27,639 bases of DNA from CAZEIW01 sp964512305 (GCA_964512305.1 CAZEIW010000134.1:1-27639); one strand, 5' to 3'; counted from the first letter of the stretch, positions 15,894 to 25,388 are shown. Notes: a model not told the origin generated them from the sequence alone. Numbers and translations: made by a program.

Positions 15894-15963
15894 GCTGTTC
15901 CCAGCGAAGCATCAGCGATCACCTGGCTGCTCGAGTGGATCCAGTGCGCCGCAGCACGGGACG

Positions 15964-16560
15964 CTACGCGCGAGCGAGCGCGTCTTCGACGAACCGCAGC
16001 CTGTCCTGGCCCCAGAACATCTCGCTGCCGACGAAGAACGTCGGCGCGCCGAACACGCCGCGGGCGACCGCCTGCTCGGTGTTCGACCTCAGCCTGTCCT
16101 TGACCGCCTGCGCCGTGGCGAGCTCCATCACGGCCGCCGGATCGAATCCGGCCGACTTGAGCACCTCGGCGACCTCGGAGGGCTGGTTCAGATTTCGCGG
16201 CACGTCGAACATGGCGCCGAAGATCGCGGCCAGGTAGCGCTGGAACTCGTCGTCACCGCGCATCTGCATGGCGACCGCGCCCCGCATGAGCGCGAGCGTG
16301 TTGATCGGGAAATTCGGGTTCATCACGAGGTGGACTCCGTAGCGGACTGCCCAGCGCTCCATGTCCACCGCCAGGTGCCGTCCCTTGGCGGGAACTTCCA
16401 CCGGACTGCGGTTTCCGGTCGCCTGGAAGATCCCGCCCAGCAGGACGGGGTTCCAGAGGATGGCGGCACCCCTGGCCGCGGCGATCTTCGGCAGCTCGTG
16501 ATACGCGAGGTAGGAATACGGACTGCCCAGATCGAACAGAAACTCGACCGTCCTGCTCAT
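15964..16560 (-). CDS. 2-hydroxychromene-2-carboxylate isomerase-like protein (DsbA/GST-kappa fold)
   Basis: This 198-residue protein has the thioredoxin-like kappa-GST/HCCA isomerase fold. The active-site strand appears as FLFDLGSPYSYLAY, with the catalytic-type Ser in SPYSYL. The C-terminal GVFGAPTFFVGSEMFWGQDRL is the family signature, with the cis-Pro in GAPTF. Members isomerise 2-hydroxychromene-2-carboxylate in naphthalene-type ring degradation using glutathione, but many homologues lie outside such pathways. No other naphthalene gene is present here, so the substrate is open. The ATG at 16560 has GGGGAGGAG a few bases upstream. It lies 25 bp after the SDR gene and is probably in the same operon. 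Confidence 0.88.
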   Translation of the reverse strand: MSRTVEFLFDLGSPYSYLAYHELPKIAAARGAAILWNPVLLGGIFQATGNRSPVEVPAKGRHLAVDMERWAVRYGVHLVMNPNFPINTLALMRGAVAMQMRGDDEFQRYLAAIFGAMFDVPRNLNQPSEVAEVLKSAGFDPAAVMELATAQAVKDRLRSNTEQAVARGVFGAPTFFVGSEMFWGQDRLRFVEDALARA

Positions 16561-16585
16561 CGTCGACTCCTCCCCGGATCGGCGC

Positions 16586-17326
16586 CTACCAGCGCTCCAT
16601 CCACGGACGCAGATCGAGCTCGTGCGTCCAGGCGTCGCGCGGCTGCTGGTGAAGGTGCCAGTAGTTTTCCGCGATGTGGTCGGGATTCAAGATGCCCTCC
16701 CGATCCTTGAGCGCGTAGAGCTCGGGGAAGGTGTCCCGAATGAAGGCCGTATCGATGGCGCCGTCGACCACGACGTGGGCCACGTGGATGTTCTTCTGGC
16801 CGAGCTCCCGCGCCATGCTCTGGGCGAGCGCGCGGAGCGCGTGCTTTGCGCCGGCAAACGCGGCGAAGCCGGCGGAGCCGCGCATCGATGCAGTCGCCCC
16901 GGTGAAGACGATGGTGCCGCGCCCGCGCGGGACCATCCGCTTCGCGACCTCGCGTCCGGCAAGGAAGGCGCTGAAGCAGGCCATCTCCCAGATCTTGAAA
17001 TACTTGCGGGCCGTTTCCTCGAGGATGCTGCTGGGGACGTTCGCGCCGATGTTGAACACCATGACCTCGATCGGGCCGATCTCGCGCTCGATGTCGTCGA
17101 CCAGCCTGACGACCTCCTCCTCCTTCCGCGCGTCGGAAGGATAACCGCGGGCTTCCCCGCCCAGGCTCCGGATCTCCTCGAGCAGGGGCGCCAGTTTGTC
17201 GGCCGAGCGGCGGGTGGCGCAGACGACAAAGCCTTCGCGGGCGAAGCGCTTCGCGATCGCGCCGCCGGTGGCATCCCCGGCCCCGATGATCAATGCCGCC
17301 TTCCTGGCGCGAGTCTCGTCGGTCAC
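16586..17326 (-). CDS. SDR-family protein lacking the catalytic Ser and Tyr
   Basis: This is a 246-residue Rossmann protein of the short-chain dehydrogenase/reductase family. The cofactor motif is G15AGDATG21 and the NAG motif is N92-I-G. The active site is atypical. The YxxxK motif reads F157-AGA-K161, so the catalytic Tyr is Phe, and the aligned Ser position is Ala144 in FTGATAS. I recall SDR proteins with similar GATAS..GFAAFA-x-AK segments, so this is probably a subfamily trait and not a recent mutation. Classical carbonyl reduction is therefore doubtful. The GTG at 17326 is chosen because of the excellent AAAGGAGGAG site before it. It lies between the DUF3108 gene (23 bp upstream) and the isomerase gene. 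Confidence 0.87.
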   Translation of the reverse strand: MTDETRARKAALIIGAGDATGGAIAKRFAREGFVVCATRRSADKLAPLLEEIRSLGGEARGYPSDARKEEEVVRLVDDIEREIGPIEVMVFNIGANVPSSILEETARKYFKIWEMACFSAFLAGREVAKRMVPRGRGTIVFTGATASMRGSAGFAAFAGAKHALRALAQSMARELGQKNIHVAHVVVDGAIDTAFIRDTFPELYALKDREGILNPDHIAENYWHLHQQPRDAWTHELDLRPWMERW

Positions 17327-17349
17327 GGTCTCCTCCTTTCCGCGGATGG

Positions 17350-18762
17350 CTATTCGACCGTCGCCTGGTCGAGCACCGAATCGATCAGCGTGTTGTCGCG
17401 GTCGACGATCCGGATGCGGATCGGCAGCCAGTCCAGGTCGGGGCTGATCCAGACTTCGAGCGACTCCTGGGCGTCGCCGTCCGTGCGGCGCGACTGCATG
17501 CGCAATCCGCGCATCGTTCCCTGCCCGGTCTCGATCTCCTCCTCGCGTCCGACGACGAAGTACCACTGCGTGATGTCGCGCGTGCCAGCGAGCGGGATCG
17601 GCAATACCGCGCCCGGCACGAAGCGCTCCGGATAGACCTGGCGCAGCACCGACAGCTGGAACTGCAGGCTCAACCGGTCCTGCGCGCCGGGCTCGGCGTC
17701 GCGCGCCGGGCTGGCTTCGCTGAAAGTCACCCGGTGGCGCGACCAGTCGAAGTCGGTCGCGATCGTGCCCCGCCGCCGGCGCCTTTCGGTGTACCGGTCC
17801 GGGGCCAGTCCGTAGTCGGAGCGGAACTGTCCGCTCGAGGTCTGCCCGAAGTCGACCACGTCGATGCCGAGGCTCGTCTCGTAGCGCCCGTCCTCGTAAC
17901 GCCAGTCGGTGGTGGTACGGCCACGGATCGTCAGCGGAATGCCCTTCCAGTGGCCGACCGCGACCGACCCGTACACGAGACGCGCGTGGCGCGGCAGCAC
18001 GACGTGTGCCTCGGGCGGCACCGCGAGCGCCGGCCGGATGTCGGGTGAATCGGACCCTGGCTCTGCCGCCGTCGCGGCCGGCGCCGGCGCTGCCGTCGCG
18101 ATCTGGTTCGCGGCGGCCCCGCCACCCGGGCTCGGCGCCGGTTCTGCGCCGGTGGCCGTGGTCGACGAACCGGGGCTGGCTTCACCTGGCGCCGCCCCGG
18201 TGCCCGTCGCGGCCGCCGCCGACGCGTCGAGAGATGCCGGCGCTGGCGCTGCCGCCGCGGTGGTGCCGCCGGACGCCGTTACGGGTGCTGCGGCCGCGTC
18301 CGCCGCCGACGCCGCGGCGTCGGCGCGTGGCGCAGGTGCGGCGCCCGGGCTCGACGACGGCTCCGGCAGCGCGTCGCCCACGGAAGAGCGGGCGCCCGGC
18401 GCAGTAGCGTGCTGCGCCGCTGCGGCCGCATCGGCCGAATCGACCCTCCGCTGCCGTGGTGGTCCGCTCGCAACGCGCGGCGTCCGCGCGATCAATGTTG
18501 CACGCAAGCCGGCGGCGTGCTGCGCCGGAACCACCACCGCGCGGCGCGCGGGCAGCGGCTCGGCCTGCGCCGGCGCCCGCGCAGGTCGCGCGATCAGCTC
18601 GGCCTCGACCACCTGCGACGCCGCTCCGAGCCGAAGCGATACGGGAGTTCCCAAGGCAAGCCACGCGCCGCCCGCATGCATCAGCAGCGAGATCCCGAAC
18701 AATGCCGCCATGCGCAAGCCACGGAGGCGCGCGTACGACAGCCTGGCGACCGGGGGAAACAT
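17350..18762 (-). CDS. DUF3108 protein with membrane anchor and Ala/Pro-rich linker
   Basis: This 470-residue protein has three parts: an N-terminal membrane segment (about 18-38, MAALFGISLLMHAGGAWLAL), a low-complexity Ala/Pro/Ser/Thr/Gly linker (about 50-235), and a DUF3108 domain (about 240-465). The last has beta-rich segments such as LVYGSVAVGHWKGI and DITQWYFVV, and ends with WISPDLDWLPIRIRIVDRDN. DUF3108 proteins are periplasmic and of unknown function. The anchor plus linker resembles TonB and would let the domain span the periplasm. The start may be the ATG at 18762 or one at 18711; neither has a clear ribosome-binding site. It is the first gene of a likely minus-strand operon with the SDR and isomerase genes. 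Confidence 0.83.
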   Translation of the reverse strand: MFPPVARLSYARLRGLRMAALFGISLLMHAGGAWLALGTPVSLRLGAASQVVEAELIARPARAPAQAEPLPARRAVVVPAQHAAGLRATLIARTPRVASGPPRQRRVDSADAAAAAQHATAPGARSSVGDALPEPSSSPGAAPAPRADAAASAADAAAAPVTASGGTTAAAAPAPASLDASAAAATGTGAAPGEASPGSSTTATGAEPAPSPGGGAAANQIATAAPAPAATAAEPGSDSPDIRPALAVPPEAHVVLPRHARLVYGSVAVGHWKGIPLTIRGRTTTDWRYEDGRYETSLGIDVVDFGQTSSGQFRSDYGLAPDRYTERRRRRGTIATDFDWSRHRVTFSEASPARDAEPGAQDRLSLQFQLSVLRQVYPERFVPGAVLPIPLAGTRDITQWYFVVGREEEIETGQGTMRGLRMQSRRTDGDAQESLEVWISPDLDWLPIRIRIVDRDNTLIDSVLDQATVE

Positions 18763-18887
18763 GAGCGGATGGCGTGGCGATGGCGGGTCACGGCCGGCAC
18801 CGCCGCCCTACCCAAGGGGATAAGATACTCGTCCGCGCGCCTGCAACGGCGCGGCGCGTTTGGCCCCGATGGGCATGCGAGGTCCGT

Positions 18888-19496
18888 TTGGCCGAGAACA
18901 ATCCGCTGTCAGGACTGCCGTTCCCCGAGGCGCTGACCGGCAATTTCGCCGAGACGTTCCAGTGGATCGCCAAGCTCTGGGGCGCCGGGTCGGACCCCAA
19001 CAGCCCGGCGTCGATGACGGCGGGCGTCCCCTCGATGTTGATGCCCACGCTCGACGTCAACGAGCTCGACAAGCGCATCCGCGATCTGCGCACCGTCGAG
19101 CACTGGCTCGACCTCAATCTCGGGCTGTTGCGCACGACGATCCAGGCGCTCGAGGTCCAGCGCAACGCGATAGCCGCCTTCCAGGCGATGGGGCGGACGG
19201 CGGCTGCATCGGCCGCGGGCGCTTCGGCGGCAGCGGCCCCGGCGGCGTCAAAACGCGAAACCGGAGACGCCGGCGCGTCCTCGGGGCCGTCGCCGCAGCA
19301 GGCGATGGCAGGCTTCAACCCGGCGCTGTGGTGGACGGCGCTCAATCAGCAGTTTTCGCAGGTTGCGTCAGCCGCCGCGGCGCAAAATGCCGCATCGTCC
19401 GGGGCCCCGAACGATGCGCCGCCGGCCCCCGCTTCCGCGCCGGTTGGGTCGAAGACGCCCAAGGTGCCCAAGACATCGGGCGGCGCTCCGCCATGA
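18888..19496 (+). CDS. phaM: PhaM-like polyhydroxyalkanoate granule regulatory protein
   Basis: This 202-residue protein resembles PhaM, which in Ralstonia eutropha binds PHB synthase, activates it and ties granules to the nucleoid. The core matches the family: an N-terminal FQWIAKLWG, then MPTLDVNELDKRIRDLRTVE and LDLNLGLLRTTIQALEVQR, an amphipathic helical pair (about 55-105). The tail is Ala-rich and low in complexity. The classical C-terminal PAKKA-type repeats that bind DNA are absent, with only a few Lys (KTPKVPKT), so nucleoid binding is uncertain. The TTG at 18888 is chosen because GCGAGG lies at 18877-18882 and the conserved region starts there. A possible -10 TAAGAT lies at 18821. 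The last bases overlap the FIST gene (ATGA). Confidence 0.8.
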   Translation: MAENNPLSGLPFPEALTGNFAETFQWIAKLWGAGSDPNSPASMTAGVPSMLMPTLDVNELDKRIRDLRTVEHWLDLNLGLLRTTIQALEVQRNAIAAFQAMGRTAAASAAGASAAAAPAASKRETGDAGASSGPSPQQAMAGFNPALWWTALNQQFSQVASAAAAQNAASSGAPNDAPPAPASAPVGSKTPKVPKTSGGAPP

Positions 19497-20740
19497 GCGT
19501 TTCGCGCGCGCGCTTTCGCTACGGGCACGCCGCGCATTCGGACGGAGCGCACGCGGTCGAGTCGTGCCTCGCGCAGATCGCCGCCCAGACCGCCGCCCAG
19601 GGTTTCGGCTCGGGCGCCAACCTGGGGTTCCTCTACCTGAGCGACGGGCTGCGGCCGCAGGCCGAGCGCGTGCTGGCGCTTCTGAAGTCGAAGACCGGCA
19701 TTCCGAACTGGGTCGGCACCAGCGGCGTCGGCGTGTGCGGCGGCGCCGTCGAATACTTCGACGAACCTGCGCTCGCCATGATGCTCGGGCGCTTTCCCAC
19801 AGGCAGTTTCAACGTCTTCTCGGGAACGCAGCGGCCGCCTGCGACGGACATGCGTACGCCCTCGGGGGCCGACGCCGCCTACACCGCCCTCGTGCACGCC
19901 GACCCCGAGAGCGCCGATCTGCAGGGGCTGCTGGTCGACATGGCGGGCAAGGTCAGCAGCGGCTGCCTGTTCGGCGGCCTGTCGAGCGCGCGCGCCAACG
20001 AGGGCCATTTCGTCCAGATCGCCGATCGCGTCCTGCGCGGCGGCCTTTCGGGGGTCGTCTTCGGCGCCGACGTCGGCCTGGTGTCGCGCGTGACGCAGGG
20101 CTGCTATCCGCTCAACGGCGCGCCGCCGAGGCGCGTCACGCGCGCGCAGAACCATCTGATCCTGGAGCTCGACGGACGCGACGCGTTCGGTGCCTTGCTC
20201 GAGGATGCCGGAATCCGCATCCAGGTGTCCGCGCCCGACGGCTCCGAAGGCGGGCGCGAGCTGAGGGCACGATTGCAGGCGCTCGGCCGGCGCGGCCTGT
20301 TCGTCGGCATCGACCCCCGGGGCGATGGCGACCTTCCGAGCCCCGGGCCCGGAATCGACTATCTCGTGCGGCAGGTCGTCGCGCTCGATGCGGGGCGCGG
20401 CGCGGTCGCGGTGGCCGAGACGGTCGCGGAGAACCAGATGATCCGCTTTTGCACCCGGGACGAGACGGCGGCGCGACGCGACCTCGTGCGGCTTTGCTCC
20501 GAGATCCGCGAGCACCTCGACGAGCAGGGGCGGTCGGGCCGCGCCGAGGCCGGCGCCAAGGGAGCGATCTACGTGTCGTGCCTGGGCCGGGGCAGCAACA
20601 TGTTCGGCGAGCCGGGCGAGGAGGCGCGCCTGATCCAGAGCCAGCTTGGCGACATCCCGCTGGTCGGTTTTTCCGCGGCCGGGGAGATCGGCGGCAGCCG
20701 CCTGTACGGGTTTACCGGCGTCCTGACCGTCTTCTACTGA
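19493..20740 (+). CDS. FIST-domain sensory protein (FIST_N and FIST_C)
   Basis: This 415-residue protein has both FIST halves: FIST_N (about 30-240; GANLGFLYLSDGL, GTSGVGVCGGAVEY) and FIST_C (about 245-410; ending FGEPGEEARLIQ, IPLVGFSAAGEIGG and FTGVLTVFY). FIST domains are predicted small-ligand sensors, possibly for amino acids, usually fused to kinases or cyclases. This one stands alone without an output domain, a signal peptide or a membrane segment. The ATG at 19493 overlaps the TGA of the PhaM-like gene by four bases (ATGA), so translation is probably coupled. This suggests that it senses a metabolite for, or works alongside, the granule protein. It is convergent with the MerR/B12 gene 31 bp away. 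Confidence 0.87.
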   Translation: MSVSRARFRYGHAAHSDGAHAVESCLAQIAAQTAAQGFGSGANLGFLYLSDGLRPQAERVLALLKSKTGIPNWVGTSGVGVCGGAVEYFDEPALAMMLGRFPTGSFNVFSGTQRPPATDMRTPSGADAAYTALVHADPESADLQGLLVDMAGKVSSGCLFGGLSSARANEGHFVQIADRVLRGGLSGVVFGADVGLVSRVTQGCYPLNGAPPRRVTRAQNHLILELDGRDAFGALLEDAGIRIQVSAPDGSEGGRELRARLQALGRRGLFVGIDPRGDGDLPSPGPGIDYLVRQVVALDAGRGAVAVAETVAENQMIRFCTRDETAARRDLVRLCSEIREHLDEQGRSGRAEAGAKGAIYVSCLGRGSNMFGEPGEEARLIQSQLGDIPLVGFSAAGEIGGSRLYGFTGVLTVFY

Positions 20741-20771
20741 GCCGCCGATCGATCGCGCGCCGAACGCGCCG

Positions 20772-21725
20772 TCAGCTCGGCCTGCGCTGCGCGTTGCGCC
20801 ACGCGGCAAGCGCCGGGCCGATGTCGACCAGCGAGCCGATGCTCAACACGTCCGACGGCAGCCGCCGGTGCAGCACCGGCGAGGAGCCGCCGACCCAGAT
20901 CTCGCACGGCCGCGGCAGCTTGGCCCGCAGCTCGACGATGCCCTCGATCACCTGGTTCGGCGTCATGCAGTCGGTGAACGACAGCGCGACGATGTCGACG
21001 CCCTGCGCGCTGGCCGCGCGCACGATGTCCGGCACCGGCGTGCGGACGCCGAGCGAGATGCAGCGGCATCCCTCGATCGCGAAGAACGCCTCGGCCATCA
21101 GCAGTCCGAGACCGTGCGACTCCTGCGGAAAGGTCGTCAGCATCACCACCGGCGGCCGGCTGCCGGGACGGGGGATGCCGGTGATCGCGTTGCGCAGGAT
21201 CAGCTGGATCGATTCCGTGTAAAGGTGCTCCTGGAAGATCTCGAGCTGCCCCTTGGCCCAGGCGTCGCCGATCGCCTCGTTGAGTGGCGCGACCACCGAA
21301 GCGACGAACTGCGCCAGGCCCACCCGCAGCAGCGACTGCGACAGCTGGCGCCGCAATTCCTCGATCCGATGCTGCCGGATCAGCTCCAGGTAAGCCTGCA
21401 CCCCACCGGGCCCGCGCCAGGCCTCGAGGCGATGCGCCTTCGACGGCGCGGAAGATTCGGCCAGTTCCCGAAGCTGCTCGACGCTGGCACCGATGATCTT
21501 GCCGGGCCGATAGCCGTGGTCCATCAGCCGCTTGACGACGCGCAGCTTCTCGACGTCGGCGCGCGAATACAGCCGCTCGCCCGTCGAGTCGCGGGCCGGC
21601 GACGGGTACCCGTAACGGCGCTCCCAGATGCGCAAGGTGTCCTTGGACAGGCCGGTGTCGCGCTCGACCGCGGCGATCGTCATCGACATCGGGATCTGCA
21701 CGGCCTGATCTGGATCGGGTGTCAT
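20772..21725 (-). CDS. MerR-family regulator with B12-binding domain (CarH/LitR-like)
   Basis: This 317-residue repressor-type protein has an N-terminal MerR winged helix (about 13-82; TIAAVERDTGLSKDTLRIWERRYGYP), a four-helix B12-cap domain and a C-terminal cobalamin-binding domain. The cap motif W-x9-EH is exact (W156, E166-H167). The lower-ligand motif E-x-H-x-x-G is ESHGLG with His204. In CarH the adenosylcobalamin-bound form is a tetramer that leaves DNA in light. The residue after the cap Trp, His in Thermus CarH (the light-state ligand), is Ala157 here. The start is either the ATG at 21725 or one at 21689; the ribosome-binding sites are weak. It is divergent from folE2. Confidence 0.85.
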   Translation of the reverse strand: MTPDPDQAVQIPMSMTIAAVERDTGLSKDTLRIWERRYGYPSPARDSTGERLYSRADVEKLRVVKRLMDHGYRPGKIIGASVEQLRELAESSAPSKAHRLEAWRGPGGVQAYLELIRQHRIEELRRQLSQSLLRVGLAQFVASVVAPLNEAIGDAWAKGQLEIFQEHLYTESIQLILRNAITGIPRPGSRPPVVMLTTFPQESHGLGLLMAEAFFAIEGCRCISLGVRTPVPDIVRAASAQGVDIVALSFTDCMTPNQVIEGIVELRAKLPRPCEIWVGGSSPVLHRRLPSDVLSIGSLVDIGPALAAWRNAQRRPS

Positions 21726-21768
21726 CGGTAATTCGGACGCATTCAGCCGGCGGCGCAAGCCGCGTTTC

Positions 21769-21774
21769 AGTATA
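21769..21774 (-). promoter_or_regulatory. Probable -10 box of the MerR/B12 gene
   Basis: Read on the minus strand, TATACT (21774-21769) matches the consensus at 5 of 6 positions. A weak -35-like TGACCG lies 15 bp upstream. The predicted leader is about 38 nt before the ATG at 21725. The spacer contains CTGCAG, and any MerR operator would be expected between the two boxes. No obvious zinc (Zur) or cobalamin riboswitch element is seen in the 171-bp divergent region. Confidence 0.45.
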
Positions 21775-21896
21775 CCCTGCAGCCCCGTCCGGTCATCGGG
21801 GAGTCCCAGGGTCGTTTGCGATTTTGGTGCGCCTCCGGCACACTGGACGTTCGGAAATCGCCTGAAGCCTCGTCCATCATCGGCCGGGCCTCCGCC

Positions 21897-22700
21897 ATGA
21901 ACGCCCCCGACGACCTGCTGCTGCCCGATATCCAGTCGGCCGAGGATCTGCGCGACGTCGCGATCCAGCGCGTCGGCGTGAGATCGATGAGCTATCCGGT
22001 GATGATCGCCGCTGCCGGCGGCGTGCAGCCGTCCGTCGCGTCGATCGACATGACCGTCGGCCTGCCCGCCGAGCAGAAGGGCACGCACATGTCGCGCTTC
22101 ATCGAGGTGCTGCAGCAGCACCGGCAGCCCCTGTCGGGCGGTTCGCTCAGGACGCTGGTCCGCGCGATGCTGCAGCGTCTCGAGGCGACCAGCGGCGGGG
22201 TCGAGATCCGGTTCCCCTTTTTCATCAGCAAGACGGCACCCGTCTCGGGCGTCGAGAGCCTGATGGACTACCAGGTCACCCTGTCGGCGGCCGTGCGCGA
22301 CCGCGACCTCAAGCTGACCCAGAAGGTCGTGGTGCCGGTGACGAGCCTGTGCCCGTGCAGCAAGCAGATCTCCGACTATGGCGCGCACAACCAGCGCTCG
22401 ACGATCACGATCGAAGCCGAGCTCGCCGGCGAGATGGCGCTCGAGGAGCAGGTCCGGATCGCCGAGGAGGCCGCTTCGTGCGAGCTGTGGACGCTGCTCA
22501 AGCGGCCGGACGAGAAATACGTGACCGAGCGCGCCTACGACAACCCGAAGTTCGTCGAGGATCTGGTGCGCGATGTCGCGCTGGTGCTCAACCGGGATCC
22601 GCGCGTGCTGGCCTACCGGGTCGAGGCCGAGAACTTCGAGTCGATCCACAACCACTCCGCCTACGCGCTGATCGAGCACGACAAGCGGCGCCGGCGCTAG
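21897..22700 (+). CDS. folE2: GTP cyclohydrolase FolE2 (type IB)
   Basis: This 267-residue enzyme converts GTP to 7,8-dihydroneopterin triphosphate for folate. The FolE2 signature is clear: the catalytic Cys region VTSLCPCSKQISDYGAHNQR (C152, C154), the opening RVGVRSMSYPV, and the C-terminal ENFESIHNHSAYALI. FolE2 is not related in sequence to the zinc enzyme FolE and can use other metals, so bacteria often use it when zinc is scarce. No Zur box is recognised here. The ATG at 21897 begins the conserved region with only a weak purine stretch upstream. The asparaginase gene begins 8 bp after the stop, so the two are one operon. The divergent neighbour is the B12-type regulator. Confidence 0.95.
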   Translation: MNAPDDLLLPDIQSAEDLRDVAIQRVGVRSMSYPVMIAAAGGVQPSVASIDMTVGLPAEQKGTHMSRFIEVLQQHRQPLSGGSLRTLVRAMLQRLEATSGGVEIRFPFFISKTAPVSGVESLMDYQVTLSAAVRDRDLKLTQKVVVPVTSLCPCSKQISDYGAHNQRSTITIEAELAGEMALEEQVRIAEEAASCELWTLLKRPDEKYVTERAYDNPKFVEDLVRDVALVLNRDPRVLAYRVEAENFESIHNHSAYALIEHDKRRRR

Positions 22701-22707
22701 CGGCGCG

Positions 22708-23712
22708 ATGCTGGCGTCGCCCGCGCACGCACCCCTGATCGCGACCACGCGCGGCGGCGCGGTCGAATGCGTGCACTACGGATCGATCGCGGTGGTCGAC
22801 CGTTCCGGGCGGCTGATGGCGGGCACGGGCGCGCCCGACTCGCTCAATTTCACGCGCTCCGCGCTCAAGCCGCTGCAGGCGCTGCCCTTCGTCGAGGACG
22901 GCGGGCTGGCGCGCTTCGGCTTCGGTTCGCACGAGCTGGCGTTGATGTGCGCCAGCCATAGCGGCGAAGCCGTGCACCTCGGCGTCGTGCAGCGCATCCT
23001 CGAGCGCATCGACGCCGGCGTCGGCGATCTTCAATGCGGCTGGCACCCGCCGCAGTTCTACGCGGCGACCAACACGCAGTACCCGCCAGGCAGCCGCTTC
23101 AGCGCCCTGCACCACAACTGTTCCGGAAAGCACAGCGGTTTCCTCGCCTATTGCCGCCTGCATGGTCACCGCCTCGGCGATTACCTCGACCGGGAGGCGC
23201 CGCTGCAGGTCCGGATCCGCAACACGGTGCAGGCCTTCGCGGGAGCGGACGCGATCGCCGGCGGCATCGACGGCTGCAGCGCGCCGAACTACGCGATGCC
23301 GCTGGCGCGCCTGGCGCAGACGTACGCCCGCATCGCCTCCGGCGAGACGCCCGAGCTGCGCGCGGTGGCATTCGCAATGACGAGACATCCCGATCTGGTG
23401 TCGGGCACGGCGCGCACCGATCTCGCGCTGATGCAGGCCGGACGTGGCGACTGGGTCTGCAAGATCGGGGCCGACGGCATCCAGGCGATCGGCGTACGCT
23501 CGCACGGCCTGGGTGTGGCGCTGCGGATCGCCGACGGCAACCCGCGCGCGCTGCACGCGGCGACGGTGGAGGTCTTGCATCAGCTCGGGCTGCTCGCGGA
23601 TCCGACCGCGGGGGCGCTTGCACCGCTGTTCAGGCCCGTACTGCGCAACGCGCGCGGGACCGGGGTCGGTCGGGTCGAGCCGCTGTTCACGCTGCCGCGA
23701 CTGATCGCTTAA
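22708..23712 (+). CDS. AnsA/R. etli-type L-asparaginase (Asparaginase_II family)
   Basis: This 334-residue enzyme is predicted to hydrolyse L-asparagine to aspartate and ammonia. It belongs to the family typified by the inducible Rhizobium etli enzyme, unrelated to E. coli AnsA/AnsB. The active-site residues described for that enzyme are present at nearly the same spacing: the S51-x2-K54 pair in RSALKPLQ, Ser83 in SHSGEAVH, C138/K141 in NCSGKHSGF, and Cys190 in IDGCSAPNYAMPL (zinc ligands). The length is usual. The ATG at 22708 is 8 bp after the folE2 stop and has no clear Shine-Dalgarno, pointing to coupling. There is no signal peptide, so it is cytoplasmic. Nothing suggests a pathway link to folate; they may share a promoter only. 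Confidence 0.9.
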   Translation: MLASPAHAPLIATTRGGAVECVHYGSIAVVDRSGRLMAGTGAPDSLNFTRSALKPLQALPFVEDGGLARFGFGSHELALMCASHSGEAVHLGVVQRILERIDAGVGDLQCGWHPPQFYAATNTQYPPGSRFSALHHNCSGKHSGFLAYCRLHGHRLGDYLDREAPLQVRIRNTVQAFAGADAIAGGIDGCSAPNYAMPLARLAQTYARIASGETPELRAVAFAMTRHPDLVSGTARTDLALMQAGRGDWVCKIGADGIQAIGVRSHGLGVALRIADGNPRALHAATVEVLHQLGLLADPTAGALAPLFRPVLRNARGTGVGRVEPLFTLPRLIA

Positions 23713-23851
23713 GGATTCCGGGCCGGCGGGTCGCGCCGCATTTTCGCGCGGGCCCTCGCGCCGCCGCGCGGGACTCTATCTAGAATGGGTCCACACGCGA
23801 AAACGCGACCGGCCGGGTTTCCGGTCAGAAATCCGGCCGCCAGGGGGGGAC

Positions 23852-25273
<1,422 letters not shown>

Positions 25274-25303
25274 GCGGACATCTGTCCGATTGGCGGACAT
25301 GTC
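25274..25303. promoter_or_regulatory. Putative enhancer (UAS): repeated CGGACAT motifs
   Basis: CGGACA-TC-TGTCCG (25275-25288) is a perfect inverted repeat, followed by a second GCGGACAT that forms the palindrome GACATGTC (25293-25303). The two GCGGACAT copies are 19 bp apart, close to two helical turns. A third CGGACAT lies at 25489-25495. The first begins one base after the activator gene's stop. Such paired dyads at about 250-300 bp upstream of a -24/-12 promoter are typical enhancer sites for Fis-type activators. Confidence 0.6.
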
Positions 25304-25388
25304 TTGATGAACCTCGGCTTCGATGCGCGGCCAACCCGGCGCTTGGCGATGTGCCCGTCGGAAGCGAAAAGCCGGAGGATCGGCTACA

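Noticed and set aside
19346..20809. Long minus-strand open frame opposite the FIST gene
   Set aside because: It lies opposite a complete FIST protein, has no motifs or start signal, and shows compositional features of a shadow frame.
21726..21896. Cobalamin riboswitch or Zur box before folE2
   Set aside because: No B12-box-like core and no AT-rich Zur palindrome could be found; only weak -35/-10 candidates (21816-21844) are seen.
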